From Roseiarcus sp963776665 (GTDB lineage: Bacteria; Pseudomonadota; Alphaproteobacteria; Rhizobiales; Beijerinckiaceae), in the NCBI GenBank assembly GCA_963776665.1, contig CAVZNQ010000008.1, positions 62,001 through 126,000 on the forward strand: a DNA stretch of 64,000 nucleotides, written 5' to 3'. Below the pieces are notes generated by a model. The model was given only the letters and a program-made list of their open reading frames with translations, did no database searches and was not told where the DNA came from. Positions 32,418-40,695 of the stretch are shown here, one piece after another (within the stretch, counting starts at the first letter, position 1; every line of letters begins with the position of its first letter). Made by a program: the position numbers and the translations under genes.

Positions 32418-33168
32418 GGCGACGATCAGCGCCTTCGCGGCGGCGCTCGGCAAGCCTGCGGCCTCCCCGCCGGCGATGGTCCACGGGCGCCTCGGCGCGC
32501 CCGACGCGCGCCGTTTCTCGGTCTACCGCAACAACGTCGCCGTGGGCCTGATCGGCGCGCTCGAGGCGCGCTATCCGGCGTCGCGCCGGATCGCGGGCGA
32601 GGCCGTGTTCCGCGCCATCGCGCGCGCCTTCGTTTTCGCGAGGAAGCCGCGCTCGCCGGTCATGATCGCCTATGGCCAGGATTTCCCCGAGTTCGTCGCC
32701 GGAACCGCCGGAGTGGACCCCTGCCTCGCTGACGTGGCCCGGCTCGAGAACGCCTGGGTCGAGGCCTATCACTCCGCGGACGCCGCAGCCGCGACGACCG
32801 GCGATCTTGCGGAATTGAGTCCCGATCTATTGCCCGAAGCGCGGATCGCATTTCACCCCGCCGCGCGGATTCTGCGCTTCACGACCCCGGCCGCCTCGAT
32901 CTGGGCCTCGGCGCAATCCATCGACCGCCCCGCAGCGCCAACGCCGGGGATCGGCGAAGACGCGCTCATCACCCGTCCCGACGCCGAGGTGAAGGTGCGC
33001 GTCCTCCCGCCGCTTGGCTACGAATTCGCTTCGAGGCTCATGCAGGGAGCGACGCTGATCGAGGCTGCGCTCGCGCTGAACGATCCCGCGTTCGACTTTG
33101 GAACCCATCTGGTCGGATTGGTCGAATCCGGCGCCGTGGCCGAACTCATCTCAGGACAGCCGTCATGA
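32407..33168 (+). CDS. DUF2063 protein, BufC-like MNIO partner
   Basis: 253 residues. The N-terminal domain has FSVYRNNVAVGLIGALEARYPASRRIAGEAVFRAIARAFV and SPVMIAYGQDFPEFVAG, the signature of DUF2063 (historically called a putative DNA-binding domain); the C-terminal part (LPPLGYEFASRLMQGATLIEAA) resembles a winged-helix recognition domain. In bufferin and related clusters this protein is the partner that presents the precursor peptide to the DUF692 enzyme. The start codon lies inside the end of bufB and the stop overlaps the doxX start (ATGA), so the operon is tightly coupled. Confidence 0.87.
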   Translation: MPYEATISAFAAALGKPAASPPAMVHGRLGAPDARRFSVYRNNVAVGLIGALEARYPASRRIAGEAVFRAIARAFVFARKPRSPVMIAYGQDFPEFVAGTAGVDPCLADVARLENAWVEAYHSADAAAATTGDLAELSPDLLPEARIAFHPAARILRFTTPAASIWASAQSIDRPAAPTPGIGEDALITRPDAEVKVRVLPPLGYEFASRLMQGATLIEAALALNDPAFDFGTHLVGLVESGAVAELISGQPS

Positions 33169-33680
33169 TCGCCGACGCCGCCCACGCAACCCCGCTCGCG
33201 CCGGCCAACCCGATTGCTCGCCTTACCAGCGCCGCTTTCGCCCTTATCCCGGCGTGGCTCCCGCTCCTCATTTTGCGGCTCGCGCTGGCGCGGCCGTTCT
33301 TTGCTTCCGGACTCACGCGCTGGGACGGCTGGTTCAATCTCTCCTTCGGCACGAAGATCCTGTTCGAGCAGGAGTACAAGCTCCATGTCTTCGGCGCCGA
33401 AATCGCGTTTCCGATGCCCGACCTCGTCGCGGCGCTGGCGAGTACGGCCGAGATCGTCCTGCCGATTCTGGTGGCGTTCGGATTGCTCACCCGCTGGGCG
33501 GCGCTCGGGCTTCTGTGCATGACCGGCGTTATCCAGCTCACCTATCCGGACGCCTGGCCGGACTATCACCTGCCCTGGGCGGTGATGGCGCTCGCGATCA
33601 TGACCTTCGGGCCGGGCGCGGCGTCGCTCGACCGCCTCCTCGGCCTCGACGGCTGGAGCGCAGGACGCAAGGCTTATTAG
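33165..33680 (+). CDS. DoxX-family membrane protein
   Basis: 171 residues with about four membrane segments. LARPFFASGLTRWDGW, KLHVFGAEIAFPMPDLVAALASTAEIVLPILVAFGLLTR and TYPDAWPDYHLPWAVMAL fit the DoxX family. In bufferin-type operons a DoxX protein regularly follows the DUF692 and DUF2063 genes; its role there is not settled (a redox or quinone-linked function is suspected). The ATG at 33165 overlaps the bufC stop. Confidence 0.87.
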   Translation: MIADAAHATPLAPANPIARLTSAAFALIPAWLPLLILRLALARPFFASGLTRWDGWFNLSFGTKILFEQEYKLHVFGAEIAFPMPDLVAALASTAEIVLPILVAFGLLTRWAALGLLCMTGVIQLTYPDAWPDYHLPWAVMALAIMTFGPGAASLDRLLGLDGWSAGRKAY

Positions 33681-33684
33681 CGCC

Positions 33685-35290
33685 TCATTCGGGGGCGGGT
33701 CCGGCTTTCTCGGCCACCGACCGTTTCATGATCAGGACGAAGAAAGCGACCACGAACGTCAACGTCGCCGCCATCCAGAAGGTGTCGAAATAGGCAAGCG
33801 AAGCCGCCTGCTGCTGACGCAGGTTTTCGAGTTGATGCAGCGCCAATTGCTGGGCCGCCACCGGGTCGCCATTTTGTTGAACGAAGAAGCTCTGGGCCCG
33901 CGCGAGAAAGTTGCTGGCGGCTGGGTTGAAGGGATCAAGATACTCGCCAAGCCGCAAAACGTGAAACTGATCGCGTCGCTCCTCGAAGGTCTGGGACAAC
34001 GACACGCCGACGCTGCCTCCCTCGTTGCGCAGGAGACTGGCCAAGCCAATGGCCGCTCCTCGCAACGCGAGCGGCGTATAGAGGTACGCGGCTACGTTCG
34101 CCGGAGCAAAACATACCGAAAGTCCCACAACCAGGACCACCCGCGGCCAGACAACCTGGCCGGGGCTGATGTCGAGGTTGAGTTGCGACATCCAATAGTT
34201 GCCTGCGGTCATGATCAGCAGGCCCGCGGCGATCAGCCATCTTGTATCCACCTTGAGGCCAATCAGGCGACCGACGATCGGCATCGCCAGCACGGCGAAG
34301 ATTCCGGAAGGCGACATCACCAACCCGGTCTTCAGCGCGTCATAACCAAACAGGGCCTGCAGCAGACCAAGCAATGACTTGGTGGATGCAAAGAGCGCAA
34401 GATAAGCGCAAAAGATGATGATGCAGCACGCCGCAAAGTTGCGTTCGCCCAATACGCGGAAATTGACCACCGGGTTGCGGTGACGCAACTCCCAGAAGAT
34501 CAACGCAACCGAACCCACCACCAAAGAGATGACGAGAGTTCTGGACGCGCCAGAATGGATCCCCCAGCCAGTCCCACTCCTGGCCCTTGCTGAGCATCAC
34601 TTCCCACGAGATTATGACGATGGCCAGAAGCGACAAGCCGATCGCGTCAAAATGGAACGGCTGCTTGCTCAACTCCGCACGCTGGGCGACGAGATAATCC
34701 GGGTCGCGAAGCACGGCGTAACATGCGCCGAGCGTTACGATACCGATGGGCACGTTGATCAGGAAGCACCAGCGCCAATTGTAAGTGTCCGTTATCCAAC
34801 CGCCCAAGGTCGGGCCGACCACCGGCGCAATCAGCACAGCAAGGCCGAACAGCGTCATTGCCACGCCTTGCCTTTCCCGCGGGAAGGCGTCCAGCAATAT
34901 CCCCTGACTGCCGGGTTGCAGACCGCCGCCCGCGAGACCCTGGATGACGCGGAACAGGATCAGCTGACCGAGACTGCCAGCGAGCCCGCACAGCAGAGAA
35001 CTGACGGTGAAGACCGCGATCGACGCCAGGAAGTAGTTGCGGCGACCGAGATGAGCGCTCAACCAGCCGGTAATCGGCAAAATGAAGGCGTTGGCGGCAA
35101 GATAGCTGGTGATGACCCACTCGGCGTCATCGGAGGCGGCCGACAGACCACCCGCGATGTAACGCAGCGCGACCAGCACGATGGTGGTGTCGAGCACCTC
35201 CATGAACGCCGGAATCACGACGATGGCGGCGACTACCCACGGGCTCCGCGCAACCTGGGGTCTTGCGGGCGAAAGCGCCGCGGCTGTCAC
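33685..35290 (-). CDS. EmrB/QacA-type (DHA2) MFS drug efflux transporter (single-base frameshift near 34540)
   Basis: About 535 residues when joined, with 14 membrane segments expected. The N-terminal frame (35290 down to about 34540) has IPAFMEVLDTTIVLVALRYI, the motif C region ITGWLSAHLGRRN and INVPIGIVTLG; the C-terminal frame runs to 33685. The frames join if one A is removed near 34539-34541, giving RVQTLVISLVVGSVAL. Multidrug efflux of lipophilic compounds, working with the EmrA-like gene upstream (overlap ATGA at 35287-35290) and an outer-membrane channel not in this window. A sequencing indel is likely but pseudogenisation is not excluded. Confidence 0.85.
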
Positions 35291-36690
35291 TTCTTCGCGC
35301 CCGGCGGGTTTGCAGTCGATTCAGGCGCAGAGGTCTGCAGGAACTTTCCCGCGTCGGGTCCGGTGGGCGGCTCTTTGAAGAGGACGTAGGGGACGACCGA
35401 CGTGCCGACAAACAGCGGGTTCTTGTCCGGATCGTAGTTCTCGAGGTCGATGCGAACCGGCAGTCGCTGAACCACCTTGATAAAGTTGCCGGTTGCGTTC
35501 TCCGCCGGCAGCAGCGCCAAAGTCGAGCCGGTCCCCTCGGTGAAGCCGGAAATGCGCCCCTTGAACACATGGCGGTCGCCATACATGTCGACATAGAGAT
35601 CGACTGGCTGGCCGATGCGCAGATCGCCGAGCTGCGTCTCCTTGAAATTGGCGTCGACCCAGATCTCGTTGAGCGAGCGGATCGCCATAAGAGCCTGGCC
35701 AACCTGGATGTTGTCGCCCGGATTGACGTTTCGGCGCGTGATGACGCCGTCGATCTCCGCGATGACGTCGCAGTAGCGGAGATCGAGCTCGGCCTGGTCG
35801 AGATCGCGCCTGGCGACCTCAAGCTTGGCCTCGGCCTGCTTGACGTCCGGCGCGTCGGCCGCCAGCCGAGCGAAAGTGCTATTAACGTCGCCTTCCTTTT
35901 CAAACGCCTCGACCATGTGACGGGGCCCCTCGTCGAACGAATGGATGACGCCGAGTTGAGCCGCGCTCTGAATCATCGCCGCCTGCGCCTGGAGCACCGA
36001 CGAAAAGGTCTGATCGAGATTGGGCGGAACCTGGCCGAGATCTGCGTCGTCGGACGCCGTCGCCAATCCCAAAGAGGCGCGTATTTGACGGACATCTGCC
36101 AGCGACGCGACAACGTCCGCGCGGGCTGCCAATAACTCCGCTTGCCGCCGGTCGTACAGCTCTCGGGGGACATCGTTCGTCACCACCAATTTCGCGGCCC
36201 GGTCGAAGTCAAGCTGAGCCAGAACGAGCGCGGCTTTGCTCTTGTCCACACCGGCAACCTTGGCGCGCAGCAGGGAGACCCGGTCGTCGACGTCCTCCAT
36301 CGCGTGCTCCAGCCCCCGGCGCCGGCTCATGGCCTCCGCTTCGATGCCGCGCACTTTAGCCTGCGCTACCGCCAGCTCGGTCGTCGCTGTATCCACCGCC
36401 GCCTTTTTGACCGCGACTGCGATCTGAAAGGGCTCCTTGTCCAGTTGGACCAGCAAGTCTCCCTTGTGCACCCGGTAGTTGTCGTCGACGAGGACGCGCG
36501 CCACCTGGCCTTTCACGCGCGCGGCCACGAACGTCACGTGACCATTGACGTAGGCGTCATCGGTCGAGACGGTGTTGAGCGTCGTCTGGACCCAGGGAAT
36601 ACCGAACCAGAGGGCGGCAGCCGCGATCAGAAGCCCCAATGCTCCGAGCAGCATTCTTCGCCGCCCGGCGGGCTTTGGCTTCTGCGGCAA
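35287..36690 (-). CDS. HlyD/EmrA-family membrane fusion protein
   Basis: 467 residues from a TTG at 36690. An N-terminal membrane anchor (LLGALGLLIAAAALWFGIPW), the lipoyl-like half DDAYVNGHVTFVAARVKGQV, a long coiled-coil section (about residues 90-290), the second lipoyl half DGVITRRNVNPGDNIQVGQ and the beta-barrel part are visible. It bridges the EmrB-like transporter to the outer membrane. In the same frame an ATG with a good ribosome site at 36789 is followed by a TAA after 11 codons, then by coding-like Pro-rich sequence into the TTG; the true start may be 36789 if that TAA is an error, or 36654 (MLLGAL). Confidence 0.88.
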   Translation of the reverse strand: MPQKPKPAGRRRMLLGALGLLIAAAALWFGIPWVQTTLNTVSTDDAYVNGHVTFVAARVKGQVARVLVDDNYRVHKGDLLVQLDKEPFQIAVAVKKAAVDTATTELAVAQAKVRGIEAEAMSRRRGLEHAMEDVDDRVSLLRAKVAGVDKSKAALVLAQLDFDRAAKLVVTNDVPRELYDRRQAELLAARADVVASLADVRQIRASLGLATASDDADLGQVPPNLDQTFSSVLQAQAAMIQSAAQLGVIHSFDEGPRHMVEAFEKEGDVNSTFARLAADAPDVKQAEAKLEVARRDLDQAELDLRYCDVIAEIDGVITRRNVNPGDNIQVGQALMAIRSLNEIWVDANFKETQLGDLRIGQPVDLYVDMYGDRHVFKGRISGFTEGTGSTLALLPAENATGNFIKVVQRLPVRIDLENYDPDKNPLFVGTSVVPYVLFKEPPTGPDAGKFLQTSAPESTANPPGAKK

Positions 36691-36753
36691 GACCGTCTCG
36701 GCGCTGGCAGGCTTCTGCGGGGTTGGCGCCCGAGTCGGCGTTGCGCGCAGAGG

Positions 36754-36789
36754 TTAGCCCGGTCCTCGTTCGCTGCCCTGTTCGCTCAT
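36754..36789 (-). other. 11-codon leader ORF or interrupted start upstream of the EmrA-like gene
   Basis: ATG at 36789 has AGGA eight bases upstream and encodes MSEQGSERGPG followed by TAA (36756-36754). It is in frame with the EmrA-like gene, and the codons after the TAA up to the TTG at 36690 read as a normal Pro/Thr-rich N-terminal tail. Either a base error created the stop, or this is a short leader peptide. No hairpin pair was worked out. Confidence 0.35.
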
Positions 36790-37149
36790 GGCAGATTCCT
36801 GTCATCAAACGCACGAATGACAGCCCAAACCTAGCATCACGCAGCCTGTTCCCAGCCGATCCGGCCCACGGCAAATCACAAACGCGTGATGCTTTCACAG
36901 CTTGTTCGAGACACTCTCCATAACGGGGGCGCTAATTGCCTGCGAGGTCCCGTCGCCCAGAGGGCGGCCGGCTGCACACTTGCCGCGCCGACCATCGTTA
37001 GTTCGGCGTCAAATTCCGGGGCGGAGAGCTCAGTCCTAAAATCGGGTGGCCCGAAGCGGCTCAAGTCTCGATGACGTTCCGCGCAGCGTCAGTCGCTTCG
37101 GGACGCGTACGCGGGTCGCCGCAAATCTCAAGCGGCGGCGCTGTGCCGG
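36790..37149. other. Intergenic region, no recognised gene
   Basis: About 360 bases between the EmrA-like start and the end of the carbonic anhydrase gene. Several short frames exist but none has coding-like composition with a ribosome site. The EmrAB promoter should lie at the left side; I cannot identify an operator, and there is no adjacent TetR- or MarR-type regulator gene. Confidence 0.35.
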
Positions 37150-37653
37150 TCATCCATGCTTGACTTCCCGCAACCGACCTGTGTCCACGTCAAAAATGAA
37201 GCCTCGAACCGGTACATCCTTGGCAATCCATGGATGCGACCGGACTTTCTCTATCTGCGCCCGAGTGTTCTCTTCAGGGTCCTTGAAGGAAAACAAGCGC
37301 ATCGGGACCGGCGTGGCGTCACCCGTTTCTCGGGCGAGCTTGTCGTTCAGCTCCTTGTCGGTGAAGGTCGTGAACCCGCAGCCCGTGTGATTGAGGAGCA
37401 TGATCTCCTTACTCCCCAGGACCCGCGTGGAGACGACAAGTTCTCCCAGCACGTCGTCCGTGACGGCCGGCCCGCCGGTGCGGATGACGTCCATATCCGC
37501 AGTCTTCAATCCCAGGATCCCCTCGAGGTCCGAGAGCCGCGGGTCCATGCAGGTTACAATCGCGATCTTGGGCTGCGGATGCCCGCCCAGCTTCGGATCG
37601 TACCTCTTTGCGAATTGCTCATTGCCCTTCAGGGCCTGATCGATGAGGCTCAT
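37150..37653 (-). CDS. Beta-class carbonic anhydrase
   Basis: 167 residues, a short bacterial beta-CA. Zinc ligands are visible: Cys and the Asp-Arg dyad in CMDPRLSDL, and His and Cys in HTGCGFTTF; IRTGGPAVTDDV precedes them. It hydrates CO2 to bicarbonate in the cytoplasm. ATG at 37653 with GGGAG upstream is chosen over the in-frame ATG seven codons earlier. The length and CMDPRL form match the compact group that also contains mycobacterial Rv1284. Confidence 0.9.
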   Translation of the reverse strand: MSLIDQALKGNEQFAKRYDPKLGGHPQPKIAIVTCMDPRLSDLEGILGLKTADMDVIRTGGPAVTDDVLGELVVSTRVLGSKEIMLLNHTGCGFTTFTDKELNDKLARETGDATPVPMRLFSFKDPEENTRAQIEKVRSHPWIAKDVPVRGFIFDVDTGRLREVKHG

Positions 37654-37722
37654 CACAATCTCCCGTTCGAACATCCTGCGCAGACAAAGGCGCCGCAGTT
37701 GCGATAGCGATCCGGTTCTCGC

Positions 37723-38280
37723 TCACCGCTTCGGGTAAGCCGTGAAAACGTAATCCTTGTCCGCCACGATCGTGTGGCAGGCGAAGCCGCACTTGGCGTC
37801 GTGCTCCTGCGGCGGCGAGTCCGATGTGTCGCCGGGTCTGAACGCGTCGGACGCGGCGTCATACTCGAACGCGGCCCATCCCCATCCGCCGCTGTCCGCG
37901 AACCGCTTGCTGTCCTTCACCATGAAATCCGTGTCGTGCAGGGCGCCCGGCACGTTCGGCTCGCCAGGCTGGTCCTCAGCCTTTTTCGCAGTCCAGTGGA
38001 TCTTCGCCATCCTCGCGCCGTCGGGGAAGGGCTTGCCGTTGCCGGGGATGCCCGCCTTGTAGGCCTCGATCATCACGGGATTGCCGAGGATTATTGCGAG
38101 CTTATCGCCGTTGTGACTGACGGCAATGGTCTGCCAATCTTCGTATCCCCTGAACTCGGAGAACGCGAGCCCGCCCGGGACCTGCAACGAGTATCGGTCC
38201 TGCGCCGCAATCGCCACTCCGGCCAAGAGAGAGGGCAGTACGACCATGGCGACAGCGGCCTTGACGCTTATCCTGGACAT
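37723..38280 (-). CDS. Cytochrome P460-family periplasmic protein
   Basis: 185 residues. A signal peptide (KAAVAMVVLPSLLAGVAIA) is followed by a beta-rich domain with FSEFRGYEDWQTIAVSHN, VMIEAYKAGIPGNGKPFPDGARMAK and a C-terminal CGFACHTIV. The cytochrome P460 fold carries a c-type heme; here the heme-like motif is C-x3-CH rather than CxxCH. Classic P460 oxidises hydroxylamine, but this broader family is widespread and its substrates are mostly unknown. ATG at 38280 has GGGGAG upstream. It is transcribed in the same direction as the carbonic anhydrase, 69 bases downstream. Confidence 0.75.
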   Translation of the reverse strand: MSRISVKAAVAMVVLPSLLAGVAIAAQDRYSLQVPGGLAFSEFRGYEDWQTIAVSHNGDKLAIILGNPVMIEAYKAGIPGNGKPFPDGARMAKIHWTAKKAEDQPGEPNVPGALHDTDFMVKDSKRFADSGGWGWAAFEYDAASDAFRPGDTSDSPPQEHDAKCGFACHTIVADKDYVFTAYPKR

Positions 38281-38575
38281 CGTGTGCTCCCCTGTTCGTT
38301 CCCGGATATCAACGCAAATGCGGCCCCGGCGTGGAGGCCGGGTTCGCGGGTTGGACCTAACCAATCTTTTGTTCGGAGCGCCGCTGTTCCTCGCAAAAAC
38401 AGCCGGCGAATTGGTGAGCTTCCCCAGAAAGGCGACATCCGTCAAGCCTCGCCATTCCGTGACAGTTTCACGACAGAAACCCGATTCCGCCGCTATTGAC
38501 GGGCCTTGAGCGCCGTGGCCTTTACCGCCCTCCAAGACGCTCGGCGTCGCTCATCCCTGAAGGAGATTTGACGCC

Positions 38576-40010
38576 ATGCCTCATTGGCCCCGGCACGGAC
38601 GCATCGCCGGCCCGATCGTGATGATCGGCTTCGGATCGATCGGCAAGGGAACGCTGCCGCTGATCGAGCGCCACTTCGAGTTCGACCCGCAGCGGTTCGT
38701 GGTCATCGACCCGAACGACGCCGATCGCAAGCTTCTCGACGAGCGCGGCGTCCGCTTCATCCATCTCGGCCTCACGCGCGAAAACTATCGCGCCGAGCTC
38801 AAGAAATACCTGACTGCCGGCGAAGGCCAGGGCTTCTGCGTCAACCTGTCGGTCGACACCTCCTCGCTCGACATCATGCGCTATTGCCGCGAGCTCGGCG
38901 CCCTCTACATCGACACCGTGGTCGAGCCGTGGCCGGGCTTCTACTTCGACAAGTCGATGGGCAACGAGGCGCGCACCAACTATGCGCTGCGCGAAACGGT
39001 GATGGAGGAGCGGCGCAAAAGTCCCGGTGGACCCACCGCCGTCTCGTGTTGCGGCGCCAATCCCGGCATGGTCTCCTGGTTCGTCAAGCAGGGGCTGATC
39101 AATCTCGCCCATGACCTTAGCGACAAAGCTCCCGAGCCGAAGACGCGCGAAGAATGGGGGCGGCTCGCCCAGCGCCTCGGCGTCAAGGGGGTTCACATCG
39201 CCGAGCGCGACACCCAGCGCGCGAGGCAGCCGAAGCCCCGCAACGTATTCGTCAACACCTGGTCGATCGAGGGCTTCCTCTCCGAGGGGATGCAGCCGGC
39301 CGAACTCGGCTGGGGCACGCACGAGAAATGGACGCCCCCCAACGCCGGTTTCCACAAGACCGGCTCGCGCGCGGCGATCTTCCTCAACCAGCCGGGCGCC
39401 AACACCCGCGTGCGCTCATGGACCCCGACCGCGCGGGCGCAGTTCGGCTTCCTCGTCACCCACAACGAGTTCGATCTCGATCGCGGACTACTACACCGTG
39501 CGCGACGACAAGGGCGAGGCGGTCTACCGGCCGACCTGCCACTACGCCTATCACCCGTGCGACGACGCGGTGCTGTCGCTTCATGAGCTTTTCGGCCGGT
39601 CCGGGGAGATCCAGAACGCCTACCACATTCTCGGCGAAGCCGAGATCCTCGACGGCATCGACGAGCTCGGGGTGCTTCTCTACGGCCACGCCCGCAACGC
39701 GTATTGGTACGGCTCGCAGCTTTCGGTCGAGGAGACGCGGGCGCTGGCTCCTTATCAGAACGCGACCGGAATGCAGGTCACTTCCGCCGTGCTCGCGGGC
39801 ATGGTCTGGGCGCTGGAGAATCCGAACGCCGGCATCGTCGAGGCCGACGAACTGGATTTTCGCCGCTGCCTCGAGGTTCAGACGCCCTATCTCGGCCCGG
39901 TCATCGGCGCGTATTCCGACTGGACGCCGCTCGTGGGTCGCCCCGGCCTCTTCCCGGAGGACATCGACCAGAGCGATCCCTGGCAGTTCCGCAACGTGCT
40001 GGTGAGGTAG
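38576..40010 (+). CDS. hss: Homospermidine synthase (single-base frameshift near 39470)
   Basis: About 477 residues when joined. The N-terminal Rossmann domain has GPIVMIGFGSIGKGTLPLIERH and VVIDPNDADRKLL; NLSVDTSSLDIMRYCRELGALYIDTVVEPWPG and CCGANPGMVSWFVKQG follow. The second frame contributes SISIADYYTVRDD, a segment with DAVLSLHELFG, and ends WQFRNVLVR at 40010. The frames join if one T is removed from TT at 39470-39471. The enzyme makes homospermidine from putrescine (and spermidine), the main long polyamine of many Hyphomicrobiales. AAGGAG precedes the ATG. Highly conserved on both sides of the break, so a sequence error is likely. Confidence 0.92.
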
Positions 40011-40392
40011 GCGCGAACGCCCTTAAGCGAGCTCGCCTTGCTGCCAATACGAGGGGCGAAGGGCCGCGACCGCGGTCCGCGAAACGCCGACGAGCGCGTG
40101 GACGCCGTGAGCGAGCGCAACGCCGAGGCCCGAGGGGCCGTAGCTGTCGAGGGGCGCAAGCTGTGCGCGGAGATCGCACACGAGGAGGGGCGGACCCGAC
40201 CGCTCTCCGTGGCGATCGGCATTTTGTGAGCAGAGCATTTTCGTCTTCAAATCAGTGTTTTTGTGTTGCATCGATCCACAGATGGGATGGAGAGCTCGAA
40301 TTTCAATGCTCTTGGCTTTTGTAAATTAAGAGTATCGACCGCGATGCGAGGCATTCCCTCAGCTTTCGCTGAGCCGCGGCCGCTGACTTAAG
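40011..40392. other. Intergenic region with an unassigned minus-strand frame
   Basis: About 380 bases. The right half (about 40225-40345) is much more AT-rich than the surroundings. A small hairpin, CTCAGC/GCTGAG with TTTC loop (40358-40373), lies 20 bases from the stop of the truncated export-domain frame. A minus-strand frame at 40023-40271 is listed separately. Confidence 0.4.
40023..40271 (-). CDS. Hypothetical protein or gene remnant (low confidence)
   Basis: 82 codons from an ATG in AT-rich DNA. The second half (LVCDLRAQLAPLDSYGPSGL, then GVALAHGVHALVGVSRTAVA) has protein-like composition, but I recognise no family and no ribosome site is evident. It might be the C-terminal remnant of an otherwise lost gene, since the adjacent export-domain frame is also truncated. 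Confidence 0.2.
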   Translation of the reverse strand: MQHKNTDLKTKMLCSQNADRHGERSGPPLLVCDLRAQLAPLDSYGPSGLGVALAHGVHALVGVSRTAVAALRPSYWQQGELA

Positions 40393-40695
40393 TCAAGGCT
40401 CTGCAATGATTTTCAGCTCGACCAGCCGCCTTTCGACCGTGCGCGCCAGGTCGTCTTCGGTGAGCCCCGCGGCCTTGATCCGGCCGACATAGGGAAAGTT
40501 GATCGTGCCGTCAGGCTCGACGCGAGCGGTCCAATCGAGATCCGGATGGTCGACGATCCTGATGGCGACGACGTCCATGGGGGTGAGGACGCGACCTCCC
40601 GCGAGAGCTTGCGCGCGAGCCATCGCCGCAAGCAAGAGCGCGGCCGCAATCGCGGCGCTTGCGGCCATTTGCATCGAAGCCAATCGCCCGCTCAT
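40393..40695 (-). CDS. Polysaccharide export (Wza/KpsD-type) N-terminal domain, truncated
   Basis: 100 residues from an ATG at 40695 with GGAG eight bases upstream. A signal-like segment (ASAAIAAALLLAAMARAQALA) precedes LTPMDVVAIRIVDHPDLDWTA and RVEPDGTINFPYVGRIKAAGLTEDD, the Poly_export domain of outer-membrane polysaccharide secretins. Normal proteins continue with SLBB domains; here a stop comes after VELKIIAEP, in the middle of the domain. The frame is continuous with the MtnK C-terminus, so a fusion with MtnK is also possible. Probably a remnant. Confidence 0.6.
   Translation of the reverse strand: MSGRLASMQMAASAAIAAALLLAAMARAQALAGGRVLTPMDVVAIRIVDHPDLDWTARVEPDGTINFPYVGRIKAAGLTEDDLARTVERRLVELKIIAEP

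Noticed and set aside
40358..40373. Rho-independent terminator after the export-domain frame
   Set aside because: The 6-bp stem is not followed by a T-run in either direction.
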